Source of the DNA: Prostheceraeus crozeri
Taxonomy: Eukaryota; Platyhelminthes; Polycladida; Euryleptidae
Reading direction: 5' to 3'
Assembly: GCA_907163375.1 (NCBI GenBank)
Contig: CAJQUW010007497.1
Location: 238,501 to 302,500 of the forward strand
Length of the DNA stretch: 64,000 bases
Shown in pieces: positions 10,645-21,848 of this stretch. Made by a program: the position numbers and the translations under genes. Position 1 is the first letter of the stretch. Each line of letters starts with the position of its first letter. The notes beneath the pieces are model-generated. The model worked only from the letters and a program-made list of their open reading frames with translations, ran no database searches and had not been told where the DNA came from.

Positions 10645-11268
10645 ATATACTGTAGATAACCGCTCACGTAGGTCGGCATCCACTTCTTTGAGGTTCCTAT
10701 TAACACTCCGATGTAGCCGCACACGAGGACGTGATCTATAGTCATAGATGCCCCACAGGTGCATTTGTCATCCGCCGCGTCTCCAATTCAGTGCAGGAAC
10801 AAATTGTAACGCACGTATCCGGTTCGTAGATCGTATCGAGTTGGCTGTGGAGAGGGAATTGGGATATATAGAGACAATCTGCATGGGTCCCTAAGCCGTC
10901 GGTCTTTCCACTTATAATGCACAGCTGTTCTTAATCTTGCTCTCCTTCTCGGTTGAGTCTTAGTTGGTCGGAGAGAGTCCTTGATTTCAGTCTTCTGTTT
11001 GTTGACTTGTCATATGATGGTGCATTAGGTGAGTTCGATCGCTGCTGGCTTTCATGGCAATTTTTATACAAGACTCTTCTCTCGGATATCAGGAGGAGAG
11101 ATTCCGGAAAGGATGGGAAGTTGGCTATCGGGGGTTGGAATAATGGCGCCTGAGATTAAGCGCATTGCGTTGGTAAGAGCGTAGTCGATTTGATGCAAAC
11201 TTGCGCTTCTGTTCCATACAGGGGCACAGCACTCAGCGCCAGAGTAGCAGTACGAAGCTAATGAATTT
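10645..11268 (-). mobile_element. Jockey/I-like LINE, C-terminal fragment
   Basis: On the minus strand 11268-11064 encodes YCYSGAECCAPVWNRSA, LTNAMRLISGAIIPTP and LPILSGISPPDIREK, the conserved region after the reverse transcriptase in Jockey/I-type LINE proteins. Near 10800-10730, in other frames, it encodes a C-x-C-G...IDHVLVC pattern, the C-terminal zinc knuckle of the same proteins. The frame is broken between these parts. Only the 3' end survives. It abuts the Penelope TA run on the left and a gag fragment on the right. Confidence 0.75.
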
Positions 11269-11645
11269 AGAAACATCAAAACAACTATCCTGCTCATGTA
11301 CATCTCGGTTTTTTGACAAAGAATTTACTTCCAACTTTTTTATTTCGAGTTCATCGTTTAAACGCATTTTCTCAAGCTCTAACTTCTCTTGTTGCATTTC
11401 CATTTCCTTAGAAGCAATTCGAAGTTTCATTATCTCTAAATCATTATCAGATTCATTTAACTTGCAATATCAGAGATTACATCATCAAAAATACCATCAG
11501 CTACGAGATGCAATCTCAAAAGATCCCTTAGCTGTGACTTTGTCAAATTTTGCTTTGCCAAACAAAATAAATCTTTTGAACGAAGATTCAATAAAACCTC
11601 TTCTCTAGGACTAGACATAAAGCATTTTGGATCAAAATCAGACAT
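11268..11645 (-). mobile_element. Gypsy-like LTR retroelement fossil: gag start
   Basis: Minus-strand sequence encodes a gag N-terminus: MSDFDPKCFMSSPREEVLLN, then LRDLLRLHLV, then a heptad-rich EKLELEKMRLNDELEIKKLE segment. This layout is common to Gypsy-type gag proteins of marine invertebrates. The rest of the element is missing where the LINE fragment begins, so it is a broken fossil. The strand to the right (to about 11810) may hold its leader and part of an LTR: on the minus strand ...catgtgaca is followed by taaattgagggctcagccgg. Confidence 0.65.
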
Positions 11646-12965
11646 ATTGATAATATAATTACACTTCTACACTGCAAAAAGACAGAATGTAATGAAGATA
11701 GATGTCAATCTAAGTGATACGTGATGATAAACTGTAGCAATAAATGCTAAGCTATATGAAATTTTCTCAGAATAATGATCGAATCATCCCGGCTGAGCCC
11801 TCAATTTATGTCACATGTAAAGATGCGATTGTAAAGGAAGACAAGCACACGACAACACAAAGAAATATTAAATCAAGTTACTTAAAAAACTCGATCAATG
11901 AAGTGCAAGAGTAGACAATATAAATGTGACTTACATTACCGAAATTTCGAATAAAGATTATAGCAGCAGGTACCAAGATCGCATAGTTTGCACAGGTAAC
12001 TTGAGAGAGTGCTCAGCAATCTTGAAATTCAAATCTCAAATAGTGCAAAACTCATGCGCCAAAAATTTCGACAACAAAAGCTCACATGAAAAACACATGA
12101 TGTACAGTTCTCCTAATATAAAGCAATATCTTGATCACATACTTACTCCACTAAATACGTTTCCAAAGTATGTTTGGCGATTTGTAAAATATACGGAGCT
12201 GTGAAACAGGAAGTAAGATATGGATTCAAGCATACTTCAAATTAACATAAAAATACATTCCTTGCCTAAAGTTTGGATGCGTCGACCTAGCCGAATTGGA
12301 TAATCGCTTGAAACATTTTGGCAGTCCAATTCGATTATCCAATTCAGAAATGAAGTTCCGAATGATCTGATAATCGTACTACAAATAGTTCGATTATTCG
12401 AGTCAGGGCATTGGCATCCTTTTATTTTTCTGGTGAAAGAATTATAATCGAATAATCATGCTTTTATTGCCAAGAAAGGACTCTACAAATATACATTTCT
12501 CTGAGTACCATTGAGCATCCCCAATCTAAGTCATCATTTAAGTCTCATTTTAATTGACGAATAAGCGAATCGCTTTTTAAAGTGGTAACCGAGTCGCATA
12601 ATCGTCAATCGGACTTTCAATTTTTCGAATCGCGCCCTCCACTGGATTACCAAGTTTTTTTCAACCGAGCCGCAGGTATGAAGGCCTTTCTTCCATGTTG
12701 CCGAGTTTTATTTATCCCAACCTCATTCATTTTGTGCTGGTCATGTACTAATTTTTGCACTGTGTGTAATTACTCATTGGTGTGAAGGTAATTTGAAATG
12801 ATTTCACAAGTTTTCATGATTAAGTCAATGCAAATTTGTCTAATTCATTTCTTCTCTTGCTTTATGTCTTAACTCTTCCCTATTTAATGTCCTAAAATAA
12901 ATTCATTTAATTAATTGTAAATTAGCTATCATTCCACCTTATAAAATTCAGATGTCAATTTTCAG
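11646..12965. other. DHX37 intron; possible LTR remnant, otherwise nothing recognised
   Basis: The first few hundred bases may be leader/LTR of the Gypsy-like fossil (no second LTR is visible to confirm). The remainder holds no recognised gene. The sequence ends in a good acceptor tract (tgtcaattttcag) for the next DHX37 exon. Confidence 0.4.
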
Positions 12966-13060
12966 CGTGCAGAACTTGAAAAAGAATTGAATAAATATCG
13001 ATCCGAAAAAATAAGCCGCTCAAGCGTATCGCCTGTGGAAATATTTTCGAAAAATCGATA
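12966..13060 (+). CDS. DHX37: DHX37 exon (short linker exon)
   Basis: A 95-bp exon between ttttcag and gtaagttcat, entering in phase 0 and leaving with two bases (TA). It encodes RAELEKELNKYRSEKISRSS and then VSPVEIFSKNR. In animal DHX37 the basic KEKKSQ segment is followed by RAEMLQKLSEVQ and a short link to MYHTKEK. The RAE(L/M) start directly follows the KARKQT end of the previous exon, as in the known protein. It was identified by that match and by phase: the leftover TA plus the T of the next exon makes Tyr, matching the conserved MY position. Confidence 0.75.
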
Positions 13061-16000
13061 GTAAGTTCATGTTATCTTTATTGTATGTTTACAAATGTTT
13101 TCCTCCATAAAAAATGATTGGTGATGTTATCATTATGGTGCCCATCATCTAGAAGGCCGGAGTCATTAGCAGCGAAGGGGAGTGGTATTCTGCTGAGTGA
13201 GATAGAATCTTCTTTGACGAGTTAACGGTATTTCATGAATAAACAATCCTATATTGAGCCTCTTGTCAGGATTTCAAAATCAATCACTTCACTATAGTGT
13301 GCGTTTAGTAATTATCGAAATCTAACTGTCACTGATGATGTTTTGTGCTCCCATAGTGTTTCTTTACAGGTGGATTGTTTGATGACGGTGCCACATTGTC
13401 TAGTGTTCTACTTTATGTTATATCAGTTGCTGTCTCGATTAAAAGTACAAATCAATGCACGCGAGCTACTTACGTGCATCTAAAAGAAGGGAAATAAAAT
13501 TACAGCCTTAGTAATATATATGATAACAGTGAAAATCAGGGCTGGCCGATAAAAGCCACAGTGGTTTTTGCCACCTGGAAAAAACTGCCTGTTTTTGCCA
13601 GCCCTTTTCGACTAAAACTTTCCTTCTAGTAGGCCTATTGCGAATTCAGTTTTTTGTGTACCTATAAGGAATCGTCACTCCTGACTTTATTGATAAGCGT
13701 CAGTCATAACAAGCTCATTTCACATACACATTACACATACACTGCCTGTGTTACCAAAATTCAAACCTTATCAATATGATTTTATCAATTAAGTATATGT
13801 GCTCAGCATGAGTGTAGGTACATAATTATTCATAGCGTACACGTTTTTTGCTATTTGATTTCATTCATTATAAGACTCATTCAGTGCACTCTCGTTAATC
13901 CACCTTCTGATAATAAAGATAGAAGGAGAGACTATAAGAAAAAAAATATAGATAATAATTAATAACATCTATTGCAGCTTTGGCTCTCCTTCTATCTTTA
14001 TAATCAACTATGCTGCTAAAACGGAGCTTCATTCACCTTCTGATAATCCGACTCTTTGGTTAATCCGCCTGGTAATTCGGTAGCGGATTTGCTCCTATTC
14101 TACAACATTGAGATGGTTGTCGATTAACCGCCTCTTGCATTCCGATTCCGACCCTGAAAATTAGTTACAAAATCAAGAACCGACAAGCTATTCGCTCTCG
14201 TTTATCGGCCATCATTGATTCGCACCTACGGAATATGTTTTCGAAGAATGCATGAGTTGCTGTTGGTCACCAATAAATAGGCAGCGCACGCAGATGCATG
14301 CAAGTTTGCGCAGTTAATACGAGTACATGGAGCGGTTGGTCTTTGCAGTTAATGTGTCATTTCGTCGCCTACTTCTGTTTATATCATCTGCTTTTTGCGA
14401 TCGGTTAAGTAACATCGTTGAGTGTGCGTCCACCGGCCTGGATGAGATGAGAAATTCATCCTTCATAAAGTCAGCCCAGTCCCAGGCTTTAATGGGACTG
14501 CTGTGCACAAAAGGTGGTAATAAAAATTATCAAGTAGCCTATGTAGCAACCCTCTATCTACAAACAAACGATGAAATTCGCTGAATGCTCCCTATGTGAC
14601 GATATCTTGTGTTGCAATGCACAGGAGAGTTGTGATGCAAATTGATGCAGTTTGCTGAAGAGGGATATTGTTCGGACTGTGATGAGTTGAATGATGCTCT
14701 TCACAAATTACAGAGGGCGTCATGCTCAAAAGAAGCGAAGAACTGTCGATGGCTATCATGTCTTGAAAACGTCAAGTACACATGCGTTTATCGACATACA
14801 ACAAGCTTATCCGATCGCTCAAATAATTTCTATTTTTTCAAATGCATGTGCCTGCACTTTTACTGTGGATGGATAATCAGAAAAATTGATGAAGCTTAAT
14901 TATGCTCCGTATTCAAAACCGAAACATTGGCCATATAAATATAATTCGCAGCTTAGTAAGTTGACAATTGATATAAGTCTCCCATCTCCACATTGTTGTT
15001 GAGAGAAATTTCAGCATCTTAACAGTAGAGATGACGAATTCCACGCATTAACTCGAGTTGGGGTCGGGACAAGGAGGAATTACATGAGATCTGAAGTCAT
15101 CCCAACGAGCCTTTTTTGAATTGTAGGACGGCGTTCGATCATTAGAAGAAAGTGAGGAGAACGATGAATCCTGATATGGATGGAGATGTGGTCAGATTCG
15201 CGGTTAGGAAGTACCGACAGCCACATCTATGGGCAAGAAACGAAGGTAGTCAGACTGAGAAATCTTTGAGCTTGGGAACGGCAGGGTCATAACGAGATTC
15301 AAGATCGGAGGAAAGAAGCCGGGAGTAGATTTCTGAGCTGAGAGAGTTAGGGTGGCCACGACCTGTTAGTGGTGGGTCTTTTAATTCCCGAAAGATGGAA
15401 AGGAAGAATGGGAAAACCACCTTTATGAGTGGTTCCTGTAGGGGGCGCAGCGAGCATGAGGAGGAGCGTATGCGTTCAGTAAAGAAATTGAGTCTGAACC
15501 AAAGTGTGCGTGAATGTTAAGGACGCTATATGAAGAATCAGACGGAGCGAGCTGGGATGGGGTAATCGTCCGATCCTGGTGTTAGCACCAGAGTTGTACC
15601 GGCGACTGGTACTGGACCGTCCGAACTTTTTGATCAAGTATGTAGTTATAAATAGCTATTGTTAATATACATATGCACATGTATATACAAGCTAATATAT
15701 GACTACCACACCAGTTGATATCATCCATCGTTGTGTAGACCCTATGTTGCAGCAGAGATGGAAATCGTCCCGAGATTTTCGGGCCGTTATGCAGGAATGC
15801 CACAGTCTCATGCCAATAGCAATTCCCTGCATGCTGAGCGAGGCTATTTAACCTTTCAAAGTTATCAATCAAGATATGCCTACAAGAAATCCAATCAAAC
15901 TTATTTAGGTCTTGCTACTGCTAGCATATGTCTATGGACAAATCTTCTACACGGAATAATATCATCTTTTATACTAGGCTAAATATCACACCAAGCGTGT

Positions 16001-16150
16001 TGCTCAGATGAGAAGGTAGTAATGAGGGACTTGTTCCGAATGCTTTTCAATGATCGGAATAACTGGACGTTTTTTGGTTCTCTGCAAATTTATGTAAGCT
16101 TAGGCCTAGTAAAAAGTATGCGGTACGATTAGCCAAATTTGCCATAACGG
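13061..16150. other. DHX37 intron; small foldbacks, no recognised gene
   Basis: Contains a short foldback at 13915-13999 and an agggctggc...gccagccct foldback at about 13538-13612. The stretch 15000-15560 is purine-rich and has no open frame of note. The short frames at 14327-14584 (both strands), 14642-14899 and 15582-15872 have no recognisable domain. Confidence 0.45.
13915..13999. repeat. small inverted repeat
   Basis: The arms AAAGATAGAAGGAGAG (about 13915-13930) and its reverse complement (about 13984-13999) match over 16 bp around a loop of about 53 bp. Nearby sequence (caccttctgataat) recurs at 13901 and 14036. This suggests a small decayed MITE-like element. Confidence 0.6.
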
Positions 16151-16157
16151 TATAGAG

Positions 16158-16176
16158 AGAGAGAGAGAGAGAGAGA
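16158..16176. repeat. (GA)n microsatellite at LINE 3' end
   Basis: On the minus strand this reads (CT)n directly after aaataaatatgat, so it looks like the simple-repeat tail of the LINE that ends here. Confidence 0.85.
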
Positions 16177-16245
16177 TCATATTTATTTCCGAAACGACAA
16201 TGAGCGTTCGTGATTACAATATAAAAGGTCATTCATACAAAATAA

Positions 16246-18642
16246 TCAAATGTGTCCAGAATTATACAATTTGCTGCCAGAGATGATGAAGGATTTTTTA
16301 CGTAGTGTCGTTCGAATTTTTGGAATGTACAGGGATTCCTTTTGTCGTGAGGTTCTCAAACCGCTTTGCAGTCTGGTTGGGGGAAGAAGATGGTGGAGAG
16401 GATGGTATGGGGACAGGATTTTCAGGAAATGTTTCTTGTACAGACTGTTGAGATGATCAATAATAGGCGGCGATGAAATAAACCGAATAGCTTCAGCGTA
16501 GCTCTTTTCAGGAAAGATCGTCCTTAGTGATGTGCGCTCAACACTTTCGATGACAGATTTTAGGTCATTGGTAATAAATGGGAACCATGCTGGTGCAGCA
16601 TATTCGAAAAGGCTGCGGATGTGGCTTCGGTATAGACGGAGAAGTCCAGTATGGTTTCCACCGAAACGTTGTAGGGTCCGCAACCAAAATATACGTTGAC
16701 ATGCCATTCGCTTACAGCTCATGATGTGTTCTCGGAATGTAAGCCGAGCATCCGTAGTCACTCCAAGAAGTTTGATAGAATGCACCTGCGCGACTGGCGA
16801 ACCATCGATAAGGATTGGCGAAGGTTTTTCATAGGCTTTTTTCGAGCTTACTATCAGTTCAACTGTTTTGGTGGAGCTAATCTGCATATTATTTGAGTCA
16901 CACCAATGTTGCAAATGATCAATGGAGCCTTGAGCCCTGACTTTCATATCATTAGTGTTTTTGCAAGAAGAGGCGATCGAAATGGTGATATCGTCAGCGT
17001 AGATGTCATGGTCTTCTGAGAGGTTCAGATCACTTATGTATGTCAGCCAGAACCACGGCCCAAGTACAGAGCCTTGGGGAACACCGCCAGTAATGTCATA
17101 GCAGTTTGATAAGACTGAATTGAGACGGACGGATTGCGCTCTACCATTCAGGAAGCTTTGTGTAAGATTAATGAGACTGGGGTCGATGTGTTGGTCTACT
17201 TGCTTTTGTAGGAGAAGCGCCGGCCGAAGCTTGTCGAAAGCTTTCGTCATATCGACCATCACTGCTCGAATGTATGGGGATCCCTGGTCTAGCGATGGCG
17301 TCCATTTGTCAAAGATTGAAATAAGAGCATTGGTTGTACTGCCATCGTTGATGTAAGCATGTTGGTTAGGTAGCTCTAGTTGATTCTTGCATTGTTTGCA
17401 GATTATTCTTTCGCAGATCTTTGATATTGTGTCAAGGAGAGTGATAGGACGATAATGTTGAGGCATAGATGGAGATCTCAACTTTGGAAACGGACGTACT
17501 ATGGCTGATTTCCATACCTCTGGAAAGTGGAGGTCACTGAATATCTGATTGATGATGCAAGCTATCGGTTCCAAGATTTGCTCTCTTCCGTGTTTCAGCA
17601 ACCAGTTCGGGACGCCAGAAGGTCCTGCTGCGGTGTGCTCCTTGATTGAACCTAGAAGCTCGAGAATCACTTTATCTTCAGGAGGAGGGAAGAAAGTACC
17701 TGAAGGAAGGAATATTTCAGGTTCGTCTGTAGCTTTCATATTAGTAATTGACGTAAAAAAATTGCAAAGTTTATTGGAAGCTGCTGCGTTACTGAGCCAT
17801 TCACTGTCGAGAAGCAGAGAAGTCGGAGTTGCAGTAGAAGCGGGGTGCCGGTTGGTGAGAAACTTGACATTAGACCACCATTGCTTGGGGCTAAGTTCTT
17901 GGTTAAGCTTATCATTGACAAACATTTGCTTCTTAGTAGCGATACGAAGATTGATTATTTTGTTAAAGAAAGCGACTTTCTCAATTTTGTTTTGACGATA
18001 GGCTTTTGTTTTGGCCCGGCGCCATTTGCATACCGTGCGGTCTATCCATGGTGGATTTCGACGATGCTTAACGTGGATATGAGTTGAAGAAGAGTTTATC
18101 ACTTCGATTAAGATTTCATTGAAAATTTTGATTTTTTCTTTGAGATCAGGTTCCGCTATGACACCAGACCATTCCACATCGTTTAATTTGTTCAGCGCTT
18201 CGGGAACGTTTGTGCGAAGTTTCGACGTGGTTGACGGACGTCGTCTGTGAGTCTGAGCGTTTCTCATCAAACCAATACAAGCATGGTCACCATTTGCAAT
18301 AGGGCTTAACTTCTTTACGGACCAGGTGTCAAGGGAAAAGTTCGTGAAGACATGGTCCAAGTACGCGTTGTCTCTGGTTGGAAAGTTAACGATCTGAGAC
18401 AGCCCGAATGAGTCTGAGAGTTCTGAGCAGTCCATGGAGTTAAAGTCACCGAGGATGATAATTTGCGCGGATGGGGAAGCGTTCAAAGATGTTGCCACTT
18501 CTTCGTAGAAGTAGTCTTGAGTGAGTGAGACATTGGCGTTCGGTGGATGATAGACAACAGATAGGATTATGTCTGGAGAAGAAACGTAAGATAACGCAAT
18601 TGTAAGTATCGATATCGTGTTTGTTGCGAGTTCACTCAACAC
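16246..18642 (-). CDS. LINE ORF2: endonuclease C-terminal half and reverse transcriptase
   Basis: A 798-codon frame. Residues about 20-110 hold the later endonuclease motifs (HPPN, GDFN, DHVFTN); residues about 330-600 hold the reverse transcriptase with YADD; the last 200 residues are the LINE-specific C-terminal region. It nicks target DNA and primes cDNA synthesis on it. The start of the endonuclease lies in another frame upstream, so the protein is not complete in this copy, although the rest is open and little decayed. Confidence 0.92.
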   Translation of the reverse strand: MLSELATNTISILTIALSYVSSPDIILSVVYHPPNANVSLTQDYFYEEVATSLNASPSAQIIILGDFNSMDCSELSDSFGLSQIVNFPTRDNAYLDHVFTNFSLDTWSVKKLSPIANGDHACIGLMRNAQTHRRRPSTTSKLRTNVPEALNKLNDVEWSGVIAEPDLKEKIKIFNEILIEVINSSSTHIHVKHRRNPPWIDRTVCKWRRAKTKAYRQNKIEKVAFFNKIINLRIATKKQMFVNDKLNQELSPKQWWSNVKFLTNRHPASTATPTSLLLDSEWLSNAAASNKLCNFFTSITNMKATDEPEIFLPSGTFFPPPEDKVILELLGSIKEHTAAGPSGVPNWLLKHGREQILEPIACIINQIFSDLHFPEVWKSAIVRPFPKLRSPSMPQHYRPITLLDTISKICERIICKQCKNQLELPNQHAYINDGSTTNALISIFDKWTPSLDQGSPYIRAVMVDMTKAFDKLRPALLLQKQVDQHIDPSLINLTQSFLNGRAQSVRLNSVLSNCYDITGGVPQGSVLGPWFWLTYISDLNLSEDHDIYADDITISIASSCKNTNDMKVRAQGSIDHLQHWCDSNNMQISSTKTVELIVSSKKAYEKPSPILIDGSPVAQVHSIKLLGVTTDARLTFREHIMSCKRMACQRIFWLRTLQRFGGNHTGLLRLYRSHIRSLFEYAAPAWFPFITNDLKSVIESVERTSLRTIFPEKSYAEAIRFISSPPIIDHLNSLYKKHFLKILSPYHPLHHLLPPTRLQSGLRTSRQKESLYIPKIRTTLRKKSFIISGSKLYNSGHI

Positions 18643-18901
18643 TGAAATTCATGTCAGATAATACGTAGAAGCAGCATCCACCACCGAGGCGATCCCGACG
18701 ATCACTTCTTACCACACTATAGCCAGGAATGGAAATAGCTGTGTCGTCAATGTCATCAGTGAACCAGGTTTTTGTTACCGCAATGATGTCGACTCGATTT
18801 ACTAATGCACAAGCGTGAAGTTCAGCTGTCTTGTAGCGTAGGGAACGAGCATTACAGTAGGTAATATTTGGTGGATAATTTGCACGTGGTTCCGCTTTCA
18901 T
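18632..18901 (-). pseudogene. LINE endonuclease N-terminal piece
   Basis: Encodes the start of the apurinic-like endonuclease (ITYCNARSLRYK, DIIAVTKTWF, GGGCCFYV). It overlaps the main ORF2 frame by 11 bp with a frame shift. The frame stays open upstream of the ATG toward about 19100, which may be ORF2 N-terminus or leader. Confidence 0.85.
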
Positions 18902-21347
18902 TTGATGACTGGAGATGGTAGCCGGAATTAAGGATATAAGGTTATTCAGGTTACAGCCTGACTGACCTTGGGTGGATGACGAACGATGTTTAGATATCCT
19001 TACAGGAATAGGTCTTGGGATAATGTCACAGTTTGTGCATGTACGGGAAACGCTGACCAGGTCCGATAATTTACGAATATTTTGGTTTGGAGACTCATCA
19101 TCTGAACGGGACCTGGAAATTCCGAAATACCAAATCGCGCGCCTAACTCGTCGCGATGGTTTTTATGTTACACTTTCCCTGCACTTCAGAAGGTCACTGC
19201 GACTGTATGTGCGATGATGTGATGTCATCAGTTCATGAGCCACTTTCCTTTCTGCGTCAGGTGTACAAGAGATAGGAACGACAGGAGATCCCAAGTCATT
19301 AACAGGCTTTGCCATTGTTGCCATTGCGAGTAGATGGGGAAGATATCCTGATGGTATCAGATTGATCGACTCGCACAGACGTATTCAACACTATGAGTCA
19401 CAGACATAGGATGCAGTCGGCACAGGGAAGCAGATGGATGACGTCATGCACGTTGGAGGAAGAGCGGACAAGCAACAAGTGGGGCCGATTGTTGAATTTT
19501 TCGAACATTCGAGGATATAAGGCAATTTTGAGGACTTTACGAAGACACTTTGGGATACTTTAAACGTAGAAGATGATAAATGACACAACGATGATTAAAA
19601 ATTGCTCGGAAATGGCGGAGCAGAAAAACGTTGCAGCAAGATGGGTGGAACGCGCAGGACAACAGACGCGAGACGACCGCCGCCTAGCAGCGCTAGGGAA
19701 AGAGTCATAGATGTATGTATGTTGGCATCTAGTCGATTCATATATGTGTTTGTCATCATCTTCACTTTGCCTATTTTTTGTATCACATGCCATTGATTTT
19801 TGTATTATTTTGTGTCCACACTCCAATTTATGGCTATTTAGTAAGACTTGTTGTAGCTCGTTCATCTTGGCGTCCCAGTGCCACGAACAGCCACCTGTTG
19901 AGAAGTCTATTGATAGCTACGGTCGATTTGATGGAAAAAGCACATGATCAAGCATCCAAGCAGTGAAAAGCGTAAACTTTCAGCTCAACTCTTTGTATAT
20001 AATAGTGTTTTCCGAATGCCATATAAATACGCGTATATAATCGCATGCCTAACTGGACCTTAATAACAACGACTGTTTCTGAGTCAAGGGCTCTGTACGA
20101 CAAATGCAATTTCTCAAATAGGACGGGAGCGGACTTATACCGGTATGGCCTGTTCGATTTTCCATACCGGAACGGCACCAGTGTACCGGTATGCCGGAGA
20201 CCGGTTGCATCTCTGGTTAGCACTTGTATTCAGGAATGCGAAATGTAGTGGTGTGGAGTAGTTTCGTGCGAGTTGAAAGACTAAAAAGTGATTGAGCTCC
20301 TAGCGGTGGGATGAATTCCGAAAGTGTTTCACGAGCGGTTCTTTAGCTCGATGGGAGAAAGTCGGGGGGGGGGGGAGGCTGGGGACGAGAACGAGGAGGG
20401 CAGGCCAAGTCGAGGTAGGGACGCTAGTGAAGAGGAGGTAGTGGATGGAAGATTGGAGAGGGAGCGGAAGGAGGGCAGATGCGGGAAGACGGGAGGGAAT
20501 GATGCGGAGCTGCAGGGAGGAGGAAAGAACAGCCGATAGAGCGGAGTAAGAAACAGAAGCGGGAGGCGCGAAGCGGCGGGCTGAAGCCGACCACAGAGGT
20601 TGGAGGGCAGGACAGACGGGAGAGGGCAACGTGGGGCTCCATGGAGGAAGAGGCGGAAAACAAAGGGGACCTGACATGGGACCTCACATGATGGAGTGGG
20701 GGCCTGGGTGTGGTAGAGGGAGAAAGGGCGGCCAGAGACAGAAACTGCTGGGGTGGAGAACGAAAACGAAAGCTTGTTGGCAGGAAGGACATGTCTATTG
20801 ATGACGCTTGAGGCTTTGAATGCACGAGTATGAGGATGGATTCCTAGAATGATAAACAGAGAAGAAGAAGTCGAAAGAAGGTGACCGTAAAGATAAACAA
20901 GGAAGTGAAACCAATGGACTACCGACAATTTACGGACCACAACCAATGGAGCAAACCCGAAGGGGCAAGCTAGTCAGAAGAAGGCTTTCCGGGAAAGCAC
21001 CACCTCCGGAAAGGAACGGTGGCCATCGGCAGGGCTTGTAAAATAGCATTTGTGTTGTTGGCACTGAATATTCCCCGCGAAGATGGGGGTTTCTTTCTTG
21101 AAAGACAAGGTGGAAGTGATTTGGGTCAATTCATTTTTTCCAGTGTCTGTCTGTGCAATGTGTAGCCATGTACTTGAGAACCATGTAAATCTTGGTCACA
21201 TACTGGTTCCTGTTGATGATGAGTTCGGATGTTCACTTCATTCTTAAGGTCCGATAATCCTACCGACTATCATTTAAAAGGATTATCAGGAAGTTCATCT
21301 ACAAGTGACATGTTGATTTATATTCATAACCTGCTTTTGTATTTCAG
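18902..21347. other. DHX37 intron; LINE 5' remainder and purine-rich block
   Basis: 18902-19590 is probably the 5' part of the LINE (minus strand), but no ORF1 domain is visible. 20340-20930 is strongly purine-rich on the + strand, which opens long Ser/Pro/Leu-rich frames on the minus strand that I do not regard as genes. The end (tgcttttgtatttcag) is the acceptor of the next exon. Confidence 0.45.
20340..20930. repeat. purine-rich low-complexity block
   Basis: About 600 bp with a marked excess of G and A on the + strand, including a run of nine or more G at about 20365. It has no clear unit repeat. Such tracts can form triplex or R-loop structures when transcribed, as this one would be within DHX37. 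Confidence 0.6.
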
Positions 21348-21640
21348 TAAGGAACGGCTTAAAAATCGCAGCAAACGAGCAAAGAGTGGTTTTGACTTCG
21401 AAAGTGAGACATCGAAGATCGACTCAGATGATGAATCATCAAATCAACAGTCGCCATGGCCAACATGTGGTGATGAATCGCAAGCTGAACCCGCGGCGGT
21501 AGGGAACGAAGTCTTGGTTAGGAAGAGAGCAGCTGACTATTCAGATCTTGGATCGCCAGTGAAGAAGAAAAAAAAGAAAAGAAGGGAGAAGGTGTTGATG
21601 AAAGGAACAAGTACGGAAACTAGCCAGTCTTCTGCTGACG
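21348..21640 (+). CDS. DHX37: DHX37 exon (acidic/basic linker)
   Basis: A 293-bp exon between atttcag and gtaagagg. Its first base completes the Tyr codon begun in the previous exon, and it leaves with one base (G). It encodes KERLKNRSKRAKSGFDFESE, an acidic-serine stretch (SDDESSNQQSPW) and a basic run (SPVKKKKKKRREKVLMKGTS). In DHX37 the corresponding region starts TKEKAD and contains a KRRRW basic patch and acidic runs, a low-conservation nuclear linker before the helicase core. Basic patches suggest nucleolar localisation. The assignment rests on position, phase and composition more than on detailed identity. Confidence 0.72.
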
Positions 21641-21842
21641 GTAAGAGGTAGCATTCTGGGTTTTATGATTTTTCCGAGCCGAATGTGAACTCAGTGTTTG
21701 CAGTTGCAGAGGACAGCTCTATGTAGATCCATATTCACGAATATTGTTGTTGGATCGCACATGGCTCATACTATTTATATGATGATATGCTTAAAATGAA
21801 GTTACATCAAAACTCAAAGGACAATTTTTCAAGATGAAAAGT
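21641..21842. other. DHX37 intron start before the Polinton
   Basis: About 200 bp of intron between the donor at 21641 and the Polinton target duplication at 21843. Nothing recognised. Confidence 0.7.
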
Positions 21843-21848
21843 AACCAG

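Larger units (their letters stand above)
16158..18901 (-). mobile_element. CR1/Jockey-like LINE, ORF2 nearly complete
   Basis: Minus-strand element. The frame 18632-18901 begins the apurinic-type endonuclease (ITYCNARSLRYK; a conserved threonine-lysine-threonine-tryptophan), and 16246-18642 (798 codons) continues it. The latter has SVVYHPPN, ILGDFN and LDHVFTN, then a full reverse transcriptase: PFPK and YRPITLLDTISKICER (fingers), VMVDMTKAFDKL (first catalytic Asp), GGVPQGSVLGPWFWLTYISD, and the catalytic YADDITISI. A thumb and C-terminal YAAPAWFPF region follow. One frameshift in the 11-bp overlap 18632-18642 splits endonuclease from the rest. No ORF1 was recognised upstream. The element is antisense to DHX37, within an intron. 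Confidence 0.92.

Noticed and set aside
14327-14899. Open frames of 60-85 codons on both strands
   Set aside because: Mutually overlapping and without domains or splice signals that fit DHX37 phases.
20300-20946. Overlapping minus frames of 125-205 codons rich in Ser, Pro and Leu
   Set aside because: They arise from the purine-rich bias of the opposite strand, overlap each other in different frames, and show no domain.
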